Assembly: GCF_013112485.1 (NCBI RefSeq)
Contig: NZ_JABFHG010000006.1
Coordinates: 1 to 64,000 of the forward strand
Direction of reading: 5' to 3'
Length of the DNA stretch: 64,000 bases
DNA from: Roseicella sp. DB1501
GTDB taxonomy: Bacteria > Pseudomonadota > Alphaproteobacteria > Acetobacterales > Acetobacteraceae
In this document: positions 26,333-33,954 of the stretch, one piece after another
Numbering within the stretch: position 1 is the first letter of the stretch
How the letters are laid out: each line of letters begins with the position of its first letter
Made by a program: the position numbers and the translations under genes
Notes under the pieces: generated by a model
Told to the model about the DNA's origin: nothing
The model's database searches: none
The model's input: the letters and a program-made list of their open reading frames with translations, nothing else

Positions 26333-27593
26333 CAGCTTCACCCTCCTGCCGCGTTCGGATATTCGCCGTGGCCTGGAAGCTCTGCCCGCTCCCTTCCAGC
26401 ACGGCTTCCCGGCCGGTGAAGGCCTTCCAGCGCTGGACAGCGACATCGACATAGGCGGGCGAGAGCTCGACGGCATGGCATATGCGGCCGGTCATCTCGG
26501 CGGCGATCAGGGTGGTCCCAGAGCCAGAGAATGGCTCGTAGACGGCCTGGCCAGGGCTGGAGTTGTTCTCGATCGGGCGCCGCATGCACTCGACCGGCTT
26601 CTGGGTGCCGTGCACCGTCTCAGCATCCTGGCCGCGGCTGGCGATCTGCCACAGGGTGGTTTGCTTGCGGTCGCCGGTCCAATGCCCAGTGCCGCGAACA
26701 GCGTACCAGCAGGGCTCGTGCTGCCAGTGGTAGTGGCCGCGCCCGAGGACCAGGCGGTCCTTCGCCCAGACGATCTGCGCCCTGATGCCAAAGCCGCAGG
26801 CAACCAGGCTCTCGGCCACTGTGGTCGCGTGCAACGCGCCGTGCCAGACATAGGCCACCTCGCCCGGGAATAAGGCCCAGGCCTCGCGCCAATCGGCCCT
26901 GTGGTCATTCTTCACCGCCCCGGTGCGGCGGGTGGTGCTGAGGCCGGCCCGGTTCCGCCAGGCGGGGTCGTATTCGACGCCATAGGGCGGGTCGGCGACC
27001 ATGAGGAGCGGCCGCACGCCACCCAGCACCTGCCCCACCACGCCCGGGTCGGTGCTGTCACCGCAGATCAGCCGGTGATGGCCCAGGAGCCAGAGGTCGC
27101 CGGGGCGGCTGACCGGCTCAGCCGGAGGCTCCGGCACGTGGTCAGGATCGGTCAGACCTCCAGTGCTGGCCGCCAGCAGACGCTCGACCTCGCCCAGGTC
27201 GAAGCCCGTCAGGCCGAGATCGAAGCCCTCATCGCGGAGCTCAGCCAACTCCAGCCGGAGCAGCTCATCGTCCCAGCCGGCGTTCAGGGCGAGCTTGTTG
27301 TCGGCCAGCACGTAGGCGTGGCGCTGCGCCGGCGTGAGATGGCTCAGCTCGATGGTGGGCACCTCGGTGAGGCCGAGCTTGCGGGCGGCGAGCAACCGGC
27401 CATGACCGGCGATGATGCCGCGCTCACCGTCGACCAGGATGGGGTTGGTGAAGCCGAACTCACGGATGGAGGCCGCGATCTGGGCAATCTGCGCGTCGGA
27501 ATGCGTGCGGGCATTGCGGACGTATGGGACCAGCTCATCGATACGCGCCGCCCTGTAGGGCGGGAAGGATGAACTGGCGTGCACAGCAGTCAT
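26319..27593 (-). CDS. ParB-like / DNA methyltransferase fusion (phage type)
   Basis: 424 residues. Residues 12-110 are a ParB/Srx-like nuclease domain: YVRNARTHSDAQIAQIAASIREFG, then GHGRLLAARKLG. Residues 170-400 are an N6-adenine or N4-cytosine methyltransferase: VADPPYG (motif IV), later YEPFSGSGTTLIAAEMTGR (motif I) and HAVELSPAYVDVA. Motif IV preceding motif I places it in the beta class. Solitary phage methylases like this protect element DNA or act in regulation. Its 3' end overlaps the start of the TerS-like gene. A gap of about 270 bases separates it from the VapE gene upstream. Confidence 0.9.
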   Translation of the reverse strand: MTAVHASSSFPPYRAARIDELVPYVRNARTHSDAQIAQIAASIREFGFTNPILVDGERGIIAGHGRLLAARKLGLTEVPTIELSHLTPAQRHAYVLADNKLALNAGWDDELLRLELAELRDEGFDLGLTGFDLGEVERLLAASTGGLTDPDHVPEPPAEPVSRPGDLWLLGHHRLICGDSTDPGVVGQVLGGVRPLLMVADPPYGVEYDPAWRNRAGLSTTRRTGAVKNDHRADWREAWALFPGEVAYVWHGALHATTVAESLVACGFGIRAQIVWAKDRLVLGRGHYHWQHEPCWYAVRGTGHWTGDRKQTTLWQIASRGQDAETVHGTQKPVECMRRPIENNSSPGQAVYEPFSGSGTTLIAAEMTGRICHAVELSPAYVDVAVQRWKAFTGREAVLEGSGQSFQATANIRTRQEGEADAGV

Positions 27594-27781
27594 TCACCAA
27601 ACCCTCGCCGCCGCGGATGGCTGTCGGCTGTGCAGGATACCGCGACGCATATCGGGGCAACAACCGACCGCAAATGCGACCCGATGCGCTTGCCTACCAC
27701 AATCGGCAGGAACATGAGAAAATCGTGCTGGCTTCGAGCGGCTTTGTAGTGCGGGACGATGCCGCCTCACGGCCATCGGTG

Positions 27782-27885
27782 TGACGCACGTGACGCATAT
27801 GACGGACCGCTCTATATAATCCCTAATAACAAAACCACTTCATAACCACTCAGTATAGGAATGCGTCACTGTGCGTCATGCGTCA
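27782..27885. promoter_or_regulatory. Inverted clusters of TGACGCA heptamers around an AT-rich core
   Basis: Three heptamers on the plus strand at nine-base spacing (TGACGCA 27782-27788, TGACGCA 27791-27797, TGACGGA 27800-27806) face three TGCGTCA copies (27862-27868, 27872-27878, 27879-27885). Between them lie about 55 AT-rich bases, very unlike the surroundings and containing tatataat. The right cluster overlaps the last codons of the PrimPol-VapE gene. It could be iterons of a replication origin for the adjacent primase-helicase, or an operator controlling the downstream methylase. The wider gap (27594-27865) contains no gene. Confidence 0.55.
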
Positions 27886-30016
27886 CCTCTGGCGCGCGCA
27901 CCCAGTACCTCGCCTTCCCGGTCCTTGCTCCGCGGCACCAGCCGAGCCGCTGAAGGATCTTTGCGATGCGTCGCTGATCGGGAGTGCCGATGCTCGGGGT
28001 TTGAATCTTCAGGCCGTTCTTGGCGACCTGCAGGATTGTCACCCTAGTCTCACCCTCGACAAACTCAGCGATTTGCTCCTGCCAGACATCCTCCTCGTAA
28101 CGCGCCTCCTGCTGGGGCACGATGTGCAATGCCTCGAACTGCGCGTCGGGCCACCAAGGCTCCCCCCGACGGTAGAGTGCGACGGCCTCGGCAAACAGCT
28201 GATCGCGGTCCCGCTTGAGGGCCTCGAGGTCGATCCGGCCGACGCGCACCGGCCAGAACCGCCGTCCGCCGGTCTCATCGCGCAGATACGTCTCTTGGTT
28301 GGTCGTTCCGATGAGGATGCATTGCCGCGGCTGCACGACCTCGTGCCGGCCATAGCTCGGTCGATATTGCTCGATCGGACGGGTGATGAACGCCTTCAAC
28401 GCCGCAGTCTCACTCCGATCCAGGGCCGCGAGTTCGGCCACCTCGATCAGCCATTTGCCGTTCAGGTGCTGCGAGACGTCTTTCCCTGCTCGGCCGAGAT
28501 CCGGCAGGGCATCGGAGAACCACTTCCCGGCGAGGATGGCGCAGGCGCTGGACTTTCCGACGCCCTGCGGCCCTTCCAGGATCACCATGTAGTCGGCCTT
28601 ACAGCCGGGCTCGAAGATCCGAGCCACCATCGCCAGGATAAACATCTGGCCGATGCCGGAGGCATAGTCGCTCGCGGTGACACCGAGATAGGTGGACAGC
28701 CACCCCTCTAGCCGAGGTTTGCCATCCCACCGGAGCCCGTCGAGGTAGTTTCGGACCGGGTGGAAGGCCGCCTCCCGCGCCCGCGCGTCGACTGCCTGAT
28801 GGGCGACGTCTTTCGACAGACCCGGTAGGCCGGTAAGCTGCAGGTATTCCTGGATGGCCGTGACATCGATATCGCGGATCGGCCGCGGGTAGGGCCCGTC
28901 GGAGCCTGCCGGGCCGGGGACCTTCCGCCGAATCAGGGCGCAGCGCTGCATCTCGTCATAGGCCAGGAGGTCCCTCAACGCGGGGTCTTCGCGCAGGCCG
29001 AGCAGCGCGTTTGCCAAGTTGGCCCTCGGCTCGCCTCTCGCGGACTTCTGGCATCTGTTCAGCCAGTCGGCTTGATCGCCGACATTGGCCTGTTTGGCCA
29101 GGTGCTTGCTGTAGATATCCTGGACGCACCTCGGAATATCTTGGCGGCGCTCAGCCCACCGTTCATCTCGAAGGGCCTCGGGCACGGCCTCCATCGCCAG
29201 GGTCAGCCTGCTGATGGCCGTGTCGGCCGGCATTCCTTCTGCTGCCCAATAACCAGCGAGACGAACCATCGGTTCGTGAAAACTCTCGCCCTGGCGGATG
29301 GCGCGCAACGCCGCTTCGCAGTCGAGGCGGCCGCGTTTCGACTTCTGATCCGGAGTGGCAGGCAACGTCGCTCCAGCTGTTCCGGGCTTTCCCAGCCAGC
29401 CCTTGTCGAGCCCCTCCAGCTGATCGATCGGACGACCCTGCACGAGAATGACTCGGTGGGCAGGGTTCGCGTTCACCGCGCCGTAGTAGTAGCTCTGCGA
29501 CTTGCTCCAGCTTTCGGGACTGAAGATGCCCCCGAACAAGCCGTTGAGGCGCCCCATCAGGTGGTCTCGTTGATCGGGCGCCAACTCAGCGGAGGTCGGA
29601 CAGAGGATACGCCAGCGAGGCGCCTGCTCGGTATGGCCCGGGGAGGTGTAAGCCAGGGCCAGCAGACCCGCCTCCGTGAGGATAGCGGCCGCTCGCTCGA
29701 TGGCCATTTCGCCACCGTCGTAGTCGGCCTCGATCCCTGTGATGATGTGGAGATTGGCATCGTGCCGCAAACTCCCCCGGCGGCTGCGGAAGTCACCGAA
29801 GCGGGCGAGCTTTAGCCAGGGCAACGCGCCCTTCTCCGGCCCGCTAGTCTGCTCGATCAGCTGCGCGAGCGTCCGGAGGCTGTGCGACTCCTCCTGCCTG
29901 GCTGATGCTGCGGCATTCACAAAGAAAGTGACGCAGAAGGGGCGATCCAGCCCCTCAGCCTCGCTCGCCTCGACCATTGGACTTGGATCGAGGGTTTCCG
30001 GCGCGCTCACGGACAC
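27866..30016 (-). CDS. PrimPol-VapE fusion: primase-like domain with VirE/VapE helicase
   Basis: 716 residues. The N-terminal part (about 25-230) resembles archaeo-eukaryotic primase/PrimPol domains: ITGIEADYDGGEMAIERAA with a DxD metal motif, then LAYTSPGHTEQAPRWRILCP. The C-terminal part (about 400-690) is the VapE (virulence-associated E) P-loop ATPase: ILEGPQGVGKSSACAILAG (Walker A), LNGKWLIEVAELAALDRSE (Walker B region), CILIGTTNQETYLRDETGGRRFWPV. This arrangement is the replication protein of many prophages and phage satellites. It is coupled to the short upstream frame and ends in the TGACGCA cluster. Confidence 0.88.
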   Translation of the reverse strand: MSVSAPETLDPSPMVEASEAEGLDRPFCVTFFVNAAASARQEESHSLRTLAQLIEQTSGPEKGALPWLKLARFGDFRSRRGSLRHDANLHIITGIEADYDGGEMAIERAAAILTEAGLLALAYTSPGHTEQAPRWRILCPTSAELAPDQRDHLMGRLNGLFGGIFSPESWSKSQSYYYGAVNANPAHRVILVQGRPIDQLEGLDKGWLGKPGTAGATLPATPDQKSKRGRLDCEAALRAIRQGESFHEPMVRLAGYWAAEGMPADTAISRLTLAMEAVPEALRDERWAERRQDIPRCVQDIYSKHLAKQANVGDQADWLNRCQKSARGEPRANLANALLGLREDPALRDLLAYDEMQRCALIRRKVPGPAGSDGPYPRPIRDIDVTAIQEYLQLTGLPGLSKDVAHQAVDARAREAAFHPVRNYLDGLRWDGKPRLEGWLSTYLGVTASDYASGIGQMFILAMVARIFEPGCKADYMVILEGPQGVGKSSACAILAGKWFSDALPDLGRAGKDVSQHLNGKWLIEVAELAALDRSETAALKAFITRPIEQYRPSYGRHEVVQPRQCILIGTTNQETYLRDETGGRRFWPVRVGRIDLEALKRDRDQLFAEAVALYRRGEPWWPDAQFEALHIVPQQEARYEEDVWQEQIAEFVEGETRVTILQVAKNGLKIQTPSIGTPDQRRIAKILQRLGWCRGARTGKARYWVRAPEVTHDAQ

Positions 30017-30114
30017 GCTCCTGGCACGAAGGAGCCCTTCCCCCAGGAGCGCTCACGCAGCGTCAGCTGGCCTGTCGGTGGCAGCGCATCCCTGCCCCAG
30101 GCGGTGGCGGCCAT
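30007..30114 (-). CDS. 35-residue peptide between AlpA and VapE
   Basis: A frame from the ATG at 30114, with GGGAGG six bases upstream, encodes 35 residues beginning MAATAWGRDALPPTG. Its start overlaps the AlpA-like gene's stop and its stop overlaps the VapE start, so it closes the junction in a translational-coupling chain. It could be a true micro-protein or a leader frame that delivers ribosomes to vapE. No homologue is recognised. Confidence 0.45.
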   Translation of the reverse strand: MAATAWGRDALPPTGQLTLRERSWGKGSFVPGACP

Positions 30115-30347
30115 CAGCGCCTCCCCTGGAGATGCGTGGCTTCGAAGTGCTCCACCTCCTCCAGCGGATAGACGACGCGCCCACCCAGCTTCAGGTGCCG
30201 CGGCCCGCGCCGGCCCTGGCGCCATTTCTCCAGCGTCCTGGTGCTGAGGCGCCAGCGCTCGGCCAGCTCACTCTGCGTGAGATGGGTATGGCCAAGGTTG
30301 GTCCCCCCGGCCTGTGTGTGGGTCGGGCGTGGCAAAACGTAGGGCAT
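30114..30347 (-). CDS. AlpA-like excisionase/regulator (MerR-type HTH)
   Basis: 77 residues. The winged helix reads HLTQSELAERWRLSTRTLEKWRQGRRGPRHLKLGGRVVYPLEEVEHFEA, the HTH_17/AlpA layout used by phage and island regulators and excisionases. It sits directly upstream of the PrimPol-VapE gene on the same strand, the position typical for such regulators in satellites. A role in activating replication or excision genes is inferred from family and position. Confidence 0.8.
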   Translation of the reverse strand: MPYVLPRPTHTQAGGTNLGHTHLTQSELAERWRLSTRTLEKWRQGRRGPRHLKLGGRVVYPLEEVEHFEATHLQGRR

Positions 30348-30418
30348 GGTCGCGGCTCGGCGCAGTGGATCGGGCTGGAGGAAGCCGCCGCTCCGAGGAC
30401 GCGATCCAGACCCGATAT

Positions 30419-31222
30419 TCAGGGATTCGATTTTTGAATCTCGGCCGTGGATCGCTGTTTTAGCGCTTTGTACTCGTTACCCAACGTTTTCTCGATCGTC
30501 TTCGCAGTGGGGAACTGATGCAGCGTAACCTTCGACCTGATCCAGGCTTCCAAAGCGCTCGCTTCAGCCGCGAGGGTAGTGCAAAGCTCCCCATTCTCGG
30601 CCCGCGCGCGCATCTTCCCCTTAACAATGGGCAACAGCGAGATTTTGCCGGGAGCGATCAGCTTCGCATCAGGACCGGCAATCACCCGCTTAGCATGCTC
30701 CTCCAGCAGGAGCAGGATCTCGTCATCGGTCAGGTCTCCGACATTTTCTACGGTAATCCGGGATCCAAGAGGGGGGAGCTTCTCGCCATCGAGGCGATGG
30801 GAGCTGACCCTCACCGCGGTGAACCGATGTCCATGGCCACTAACCGCGCCCACGGCGACGTCGACAGTGAGATCAAAGATCCAGACGCTCGGAACTTCCA
30901 CCCTTTCGGTTTCCGGGTTGGGTTGAGTTCGGACTCCAGAGAGATAGATCTGGCCATCGCGGACACGGCCGCGGAAGTCATCGAGCAAATCGGTCCACAC
31001 GTCTTTCGCTTCAGTCCAGCAATCTTCGAACTCGCCTTCGGTAAGCTCAGCGTTCTTCTCGGGCTTCGAACCTCCCGCCAGCCGGATCTGTTTGAGCTGG
31101 CGAAGCTGTCCGTTCGACAGGTTGGCCTGCACCTGCCGAACAGCGTCCTGCAGCGCCGAATCGCACCAATGGCTCAGCGCATCAGCAAGAGATATCCCCT
31201 GGCTGCCCGTGCTGTCGATCAT
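30419..31222 (-). CDS. Hypothetical protein, first gene of the leftward operon
   Basis: 267 residues, soluble, without signal peptide. The N-terminus is acidic-helical (SLADALSHWCDSALQDAVRQVQ); the middle looks beta-rich (VPSVWIFDLTVDVAVGAVSG then RFTAVRVSSHRLDGE); the C-terminus is basic (ALKQRSTAEIQK). I recognise no family. It is divergent from the recombinase operon, with a 92-base shared promoter space, and leads into AlpA and VapE. A repressor or replication accessory would fit the position, but no HTH is visible. Confidence 0.55.
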   Translation of the reverse strand: MIDSTGSQGISLADALSHWCDSALQDAVRQVQANLSNGQLRQLKQIRLAGGSKPEKNAELTEGEFEDCWTEAKDVWTDLLDDFRGRVRDGQIYLSGVRTQPNPETERVEVPSVWIFDLTVDVAVGAVSGHGHRFTAVRVSSHRLDGEKLPPLGSRITVENVGDLTDDEILLLLEEHAKRVIAGPDAKLIAPGKISLLPIVKGKMRARAENGELCTTLAAEASALEAWIRSKVTLHQFPTAKTIEKTLGNEYKALKQRSTAEIQKSNP

Positions 31223-31314
31223 CCCCCAAGGCTTCCTTCCGGTAACGGTGCTGCAGCATTCGGCAAAGGCATTGGCCAGGACAGGACGCAGCCCACCCGA
31301 AGCGGGATCGGCTC

Positions 31315-31530
31315 ATGATTCCGCTAACCGATCCGAGAATGAACCACCTTCCGCCACATCTCCGCGAGGTTTGCATCCTGCTAGCCAAAGGGTTGGTGCG
31401 GCTTCGGCGCCGCACAGCCGAGGAGGCTGCCCGAGAGGCGGAGAAGGTTGGGCCAGGGGGAGAGAACGTCCTACACTTCACCGCCGACCAGAGCGTGCAT
31501 GCGGTCCCCTTGGAGAGGACTTCCGCATGA
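31315..31530 (+). CDS. Small conserved protein leading the recombinase operon
   Basis: 71 residues; a second possible start eight codons downstream gives MNHLPPHLREVC. The core HLREVCILLAKGLVRLRRRTAEEAAREAE is a single basic amphipathic helix. Short proteins of this look precede DUF2924 and recombinase genes in alphaproteobacterial prophages. Its TGA overlaps the next ATG by four bases. The exact role is unknown; DNA or partner binding is plausible. Confidence 0.65.
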   Translation: MIPLTDPRMNHLPPHLREVCILLAKGLVRLRRRTAEEAAREAEKVGPGGENVLHFTADQSVHAVPLERTSA

Positions 31531-32039
31531 AACGACGCCAAGCAGATGATCCAACCCAGCTCAGCCCGGGTCCAGTCATCACCACCATTCCACCGGCACA
31601 GGTACTATCCCGCCTTGCCGCCCTTCCAATGGCGCCAATCGCGGACCTGAAGCAGCAGTGGCGCGAGCTCTGCGGCACCGAGCCACCGTCATATAATCGC
31701 AAGTTCTTGGAGAGCCGCCTCGCCTACCGGATTCAGGAGGCCGCCTATGGCGGGCTGAAGGCGGAGACCGTCGCCCGGCTGGAAGCGCTCGGCGAACAGC
31801 TGGACGGCGGCAACGTCGTCCTCCGCCGCATCCGCGCCGGCGACGACCGACCCATCGCCGGCACCCGGCTGGTCCGGGAGTACCAGGGCGTCCAGCACAC
31901 CGTCACCGTGCTGCAGGACGGCTTCGACTATGAGGGCCGGCCCTACCGTTCCCTCTCTGCTATCGCACGGCACATCACCGGCACGCGCTGGAACGGTTGG
32001 AGCTTCTTCGGCCTGAAGAGCCAGCGGGGGCAGGCATGA
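31527..32039 (+). CDS. DUF2924 protein, recombinase partner
   Basis: 170 residues. The DUF2924 pattern is clear: VLSRLAALPMAPIADLKQQWRELCGTEPPSYNRKFLESRLAYRIQEAAYGGL, then RLVREYQGVQHTVTVLQDGFDYEGRPYRSLSAIARHITGTRWNGWSFFGL, a mini-domain related to PcrA/RadC-linked 'WNG' modules. DUF2924 genes almost always neighbour large serine recombinases. Both ends overlap neighbours by four bases. It probably modulates recombinase action; no experimental function is known to me. Confidence 0.85.
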   Translation: MKRRQADDPTQLSPGPVITTIPPAQVLSRLAALPMAPIADLKQQWRELCGTEPPSYNRKFLESRLAYRIQEAAYGGLKAETVARLEALGEQLDGGNVVLRRIRAGDDRPIAGTRLVREYQGVQHTVTVLQDGFDYEGRPYRSLSAIARHITGTRWNGWSFFGLKSQRGQA

Positions 32040-33385
32040 AGCGCAGGGCCACTGTAACAGCCGAAGCCCCCATGCCGGCTACGGTGAAGAAGCTCCGCTG
32101 CGCCGTCTACACCCGGAAGTCGACCGAGGAGGGGCTGGAGAAGGAGTTCAACAGCCTCGACGCCCAGCGCGACGCCTGCGAGGCCTTCGTCGCCAGCCAG
32201 CGCGCCGAAGGCTGGGTGCTGGTGCCGGACCACTACGATGACGGCGGTGTCTCCGGGGGCACCCTGGAGCGGCCGGCCCTGCAGCGTCTGCTGCGCGACA
32301 TCCAGGCCGATCGGGTCGACGTGGTGGTGGTCTACAAGATCGACCGGCTGTCTCGATCGCTCATGCACTTCGCCAAGCTGGTAGAAGTGTTCGACGCCCA
32401 CAACGTCACCTTCGTCTCGGTGACGCAGAGTTTCAACACTACGACGAGCATGGGCCGGCTGACGCTCAACATCCTGCTCAGCTTCGCCCAGTTCGAGCGT
32501 GAGGTCATTAGGGAGCGGGTGCAGGACAAGATTGCTGCCTCGAAGGCCCGCGGCATGTGGATGGGCGGCCCGGTGCCGCTCGGCTACGAGGTCCACGACC
32601 GCAAGCTGGTGGTGAACGAGGACGAGGCGGCGCGGGCGCGGCGGGCGTTCGAGCTCTTCGCTGCAACCGGCTCCGGCGTGGAGGCTGTCCGGCAGTTGCG
32701 CGCGGAGGACGTGCTGACCAAGACCGGTCGGCCCTTCGACAAGGGGACGCTGTACCGGCTGTTGAATAACCCGACCTACCTCGGCGAGGTGGCGCACAAG
32801 GGCAAGCTCTACCCGGGCGAGCACCGGGCCATCGTGCCGCGCGAGCTGTGGGACCGGGTCCATGCCATCCTACAGGAGAGCCCGCGAGTGCGGGCTAACC
32901 AGAACCGCCGGCAGACCCCGGCGCTGCTGCGCGGCCTGATCTTCGGGCCGGACCGGCGGGCGATGTCGCCCACCCACACCCGCCGACGCGGGCGGCTCTA
33001 CCGCTACTACGTCAGCCAAGCCGTGCTGAAGGGTGAGACCAGCGACTGCCCGGTTCGGCGGCTGCCCGCGGCCGAGATCGAGGCCGCGGTCATCGATCAG
33101 GTCCGGGCGCTGCTGCGGCAGCCGGAGGTGGTGGTCGGGACCTGGCGAGCTGCGCGCGCCGAGGCGCCGGACCTGACCGAGGCCGAGACCCTTGCCACCC
33201 TGGAGCGGCTGGACCCACTCTGGGACGAGCTGTTCCCGGCCGAGCAGGCGCGCATCGTCCGGCTGCTCGTAGAGCGGGTGGAGGTCAATCCCGCCGGCGC
33301 CGAGATCCGGCTGCGGCTGGAGGGGCTGGCCAGCCTGGTGCGGGACCTCGGCGGCATCGGGGCCGAGACCCGGAGGGCAGCGTGA
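32036..33385 (+). CDS. Large serine recombinase (phage integrase type)
   Basis: 449 residues. The catalytic domain carries RCAVYTRKSTEEGLEKEF with the nucleophilic Ser, DHYDDGGVSGGTLERPALQRLL, VVYKIDRLSRSLMHFAKL and LLSFAQFEREVIRERVQDKI. The recombinase domain follows (MGGPVPLGYEVHDRKL, TLYRLLNNPTYLGEV), then a coiled-coil-bearing C-terminal part. The usual zinc-ribbon cysteines are largely absent in the LLRGLIFGPDRRAMSPTH region, a common variant in this group. It would integrate and excise its element without needing tRNA-type sites. It is third of four genes with four-base overlaps. Confidence 0.92.
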   Translation: MKRRATVTAEAPMPATVKKLRCAVYTRKSTEEGLEKEFNSLDAQRDACEAFVASQRAEGWVLVPDHYDDGGVSGGTLERPALQRLLRDIQADRVDVVVVYKIDRLSRSLMHFAKLVEVFDAHNVTFVSVTQSFNTTTSMGRLTLNILLSFAQFEREVIRERVQDKIAASKARGMWMGGPVPLGYEVHDRKLVVNEDEAARARRAFELFAATGSGVEAVRQLRAEDVLTKTGRPFDKGTLYRLLNNPTYLGEVAHKGKLYPGEHRAIVPRELWDRVHAILQESPRVRANQNRRQTPALLRGLIFGPDRRAMSPTHTRRRGRLYRYYVSQAVLKGETSDCPVRRLPAAEIEAAVIDQVRALLRQPEVVVGTWRAARAEAPDLTEAETLATLERLDPLWDELFPAEQARIVRLLVERVEVNPAGAEIRLRLEGLASLVRDLGGIGAETRRAA

Positions 33386-33789
33386 CGGCGGCCACCAGCA
33401 TCACGGTCCGCGTCCCACTGGCGATTCGCCGCCGCGGCGGGCGGAAATTGGTCATCGCCCCGGACGGCGGCGCGCTTGGCGCCGCGCCGGCGCGCACGCG
33501 GGCCGAACCGGCCCTGGTGAAGGCGCTGGCTCGGGCGCATCGGTGGAAGCGGCTGCTGGAAAGCGGCCGCTACGGCTCCCTTGGCGAGCTGGCCGCCGCC
33601 GAGAAGATCGACCGCTCCTACCTCGGCAAGATGCTACGGCTGACGCTGCTGGCCCCGGATATTGTCGAGGCTGTTCTGGACGGGAAGCAGGCAGAGACGA
33701 TCGCCTTACCAACACTTCTGGGGGCAGGCTGGGCAGACTGGAGCGACCAACGCAGGCTCCTTGCATGCGGCCCCGCCTGCGTTCAGTGA
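33382..33789 (+). CDS. Conserved recombinase-operon protein, HTH-like
   Basis: 135 residues from a GTG that overlaps the recombinase stop. A basic N-terminus (VPLAIRRRGGRKLVIAP) is followed by a helical DNA-binding-looking segment: LVKALARAHRWKRLLESGRYGSLGELAAAEKIDRSYLGKMLRLTLLAPDIVEAVLDG, resembling the ParB-type HTH that trails recombinases in such operons. The last 25 residues are Trp/Cys-containing and may be altered relative to relatives. Accessory role in recombination is inferred from the fixed gene order. Confidence 0.7.
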   Translation: MTAATSITVRVPLAIRRRGGRKLVIAPDGGALGAAPARTRAEPALVKALARAHRWKRLLESGRYGSLGELAAAEKIDRSYLGKMLRLTLLAPDIVEAVLDGKQAETIALPTLLGAGWADWSDQRRLLACGPACVQ

Positions 33790-33954
33790 GGGCAAGTATG
33801 CTCCGATCCGACGCTCGTAAGTTTCACGGCACAATATTTTCTTGACAGCGTCTTTCTTCCTGCTTTCAGCCATTCGTTGCGCAATGCTCCATATTCACGC
33901 AACCCGATCAGGGCGATAGTCTCGCTCCAAAGTAGCAGCTTGGGGCCAGCTTGG

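Noticed and set aside
27782-27885. TGACGCA repeats as a CRISPR array
   Set aside because: The repeat unit is seven bases with spacers of zero to three bases, and the copies invert; CRISPR repeats are longer with 30-40 base spacers, and no cas genes are present.
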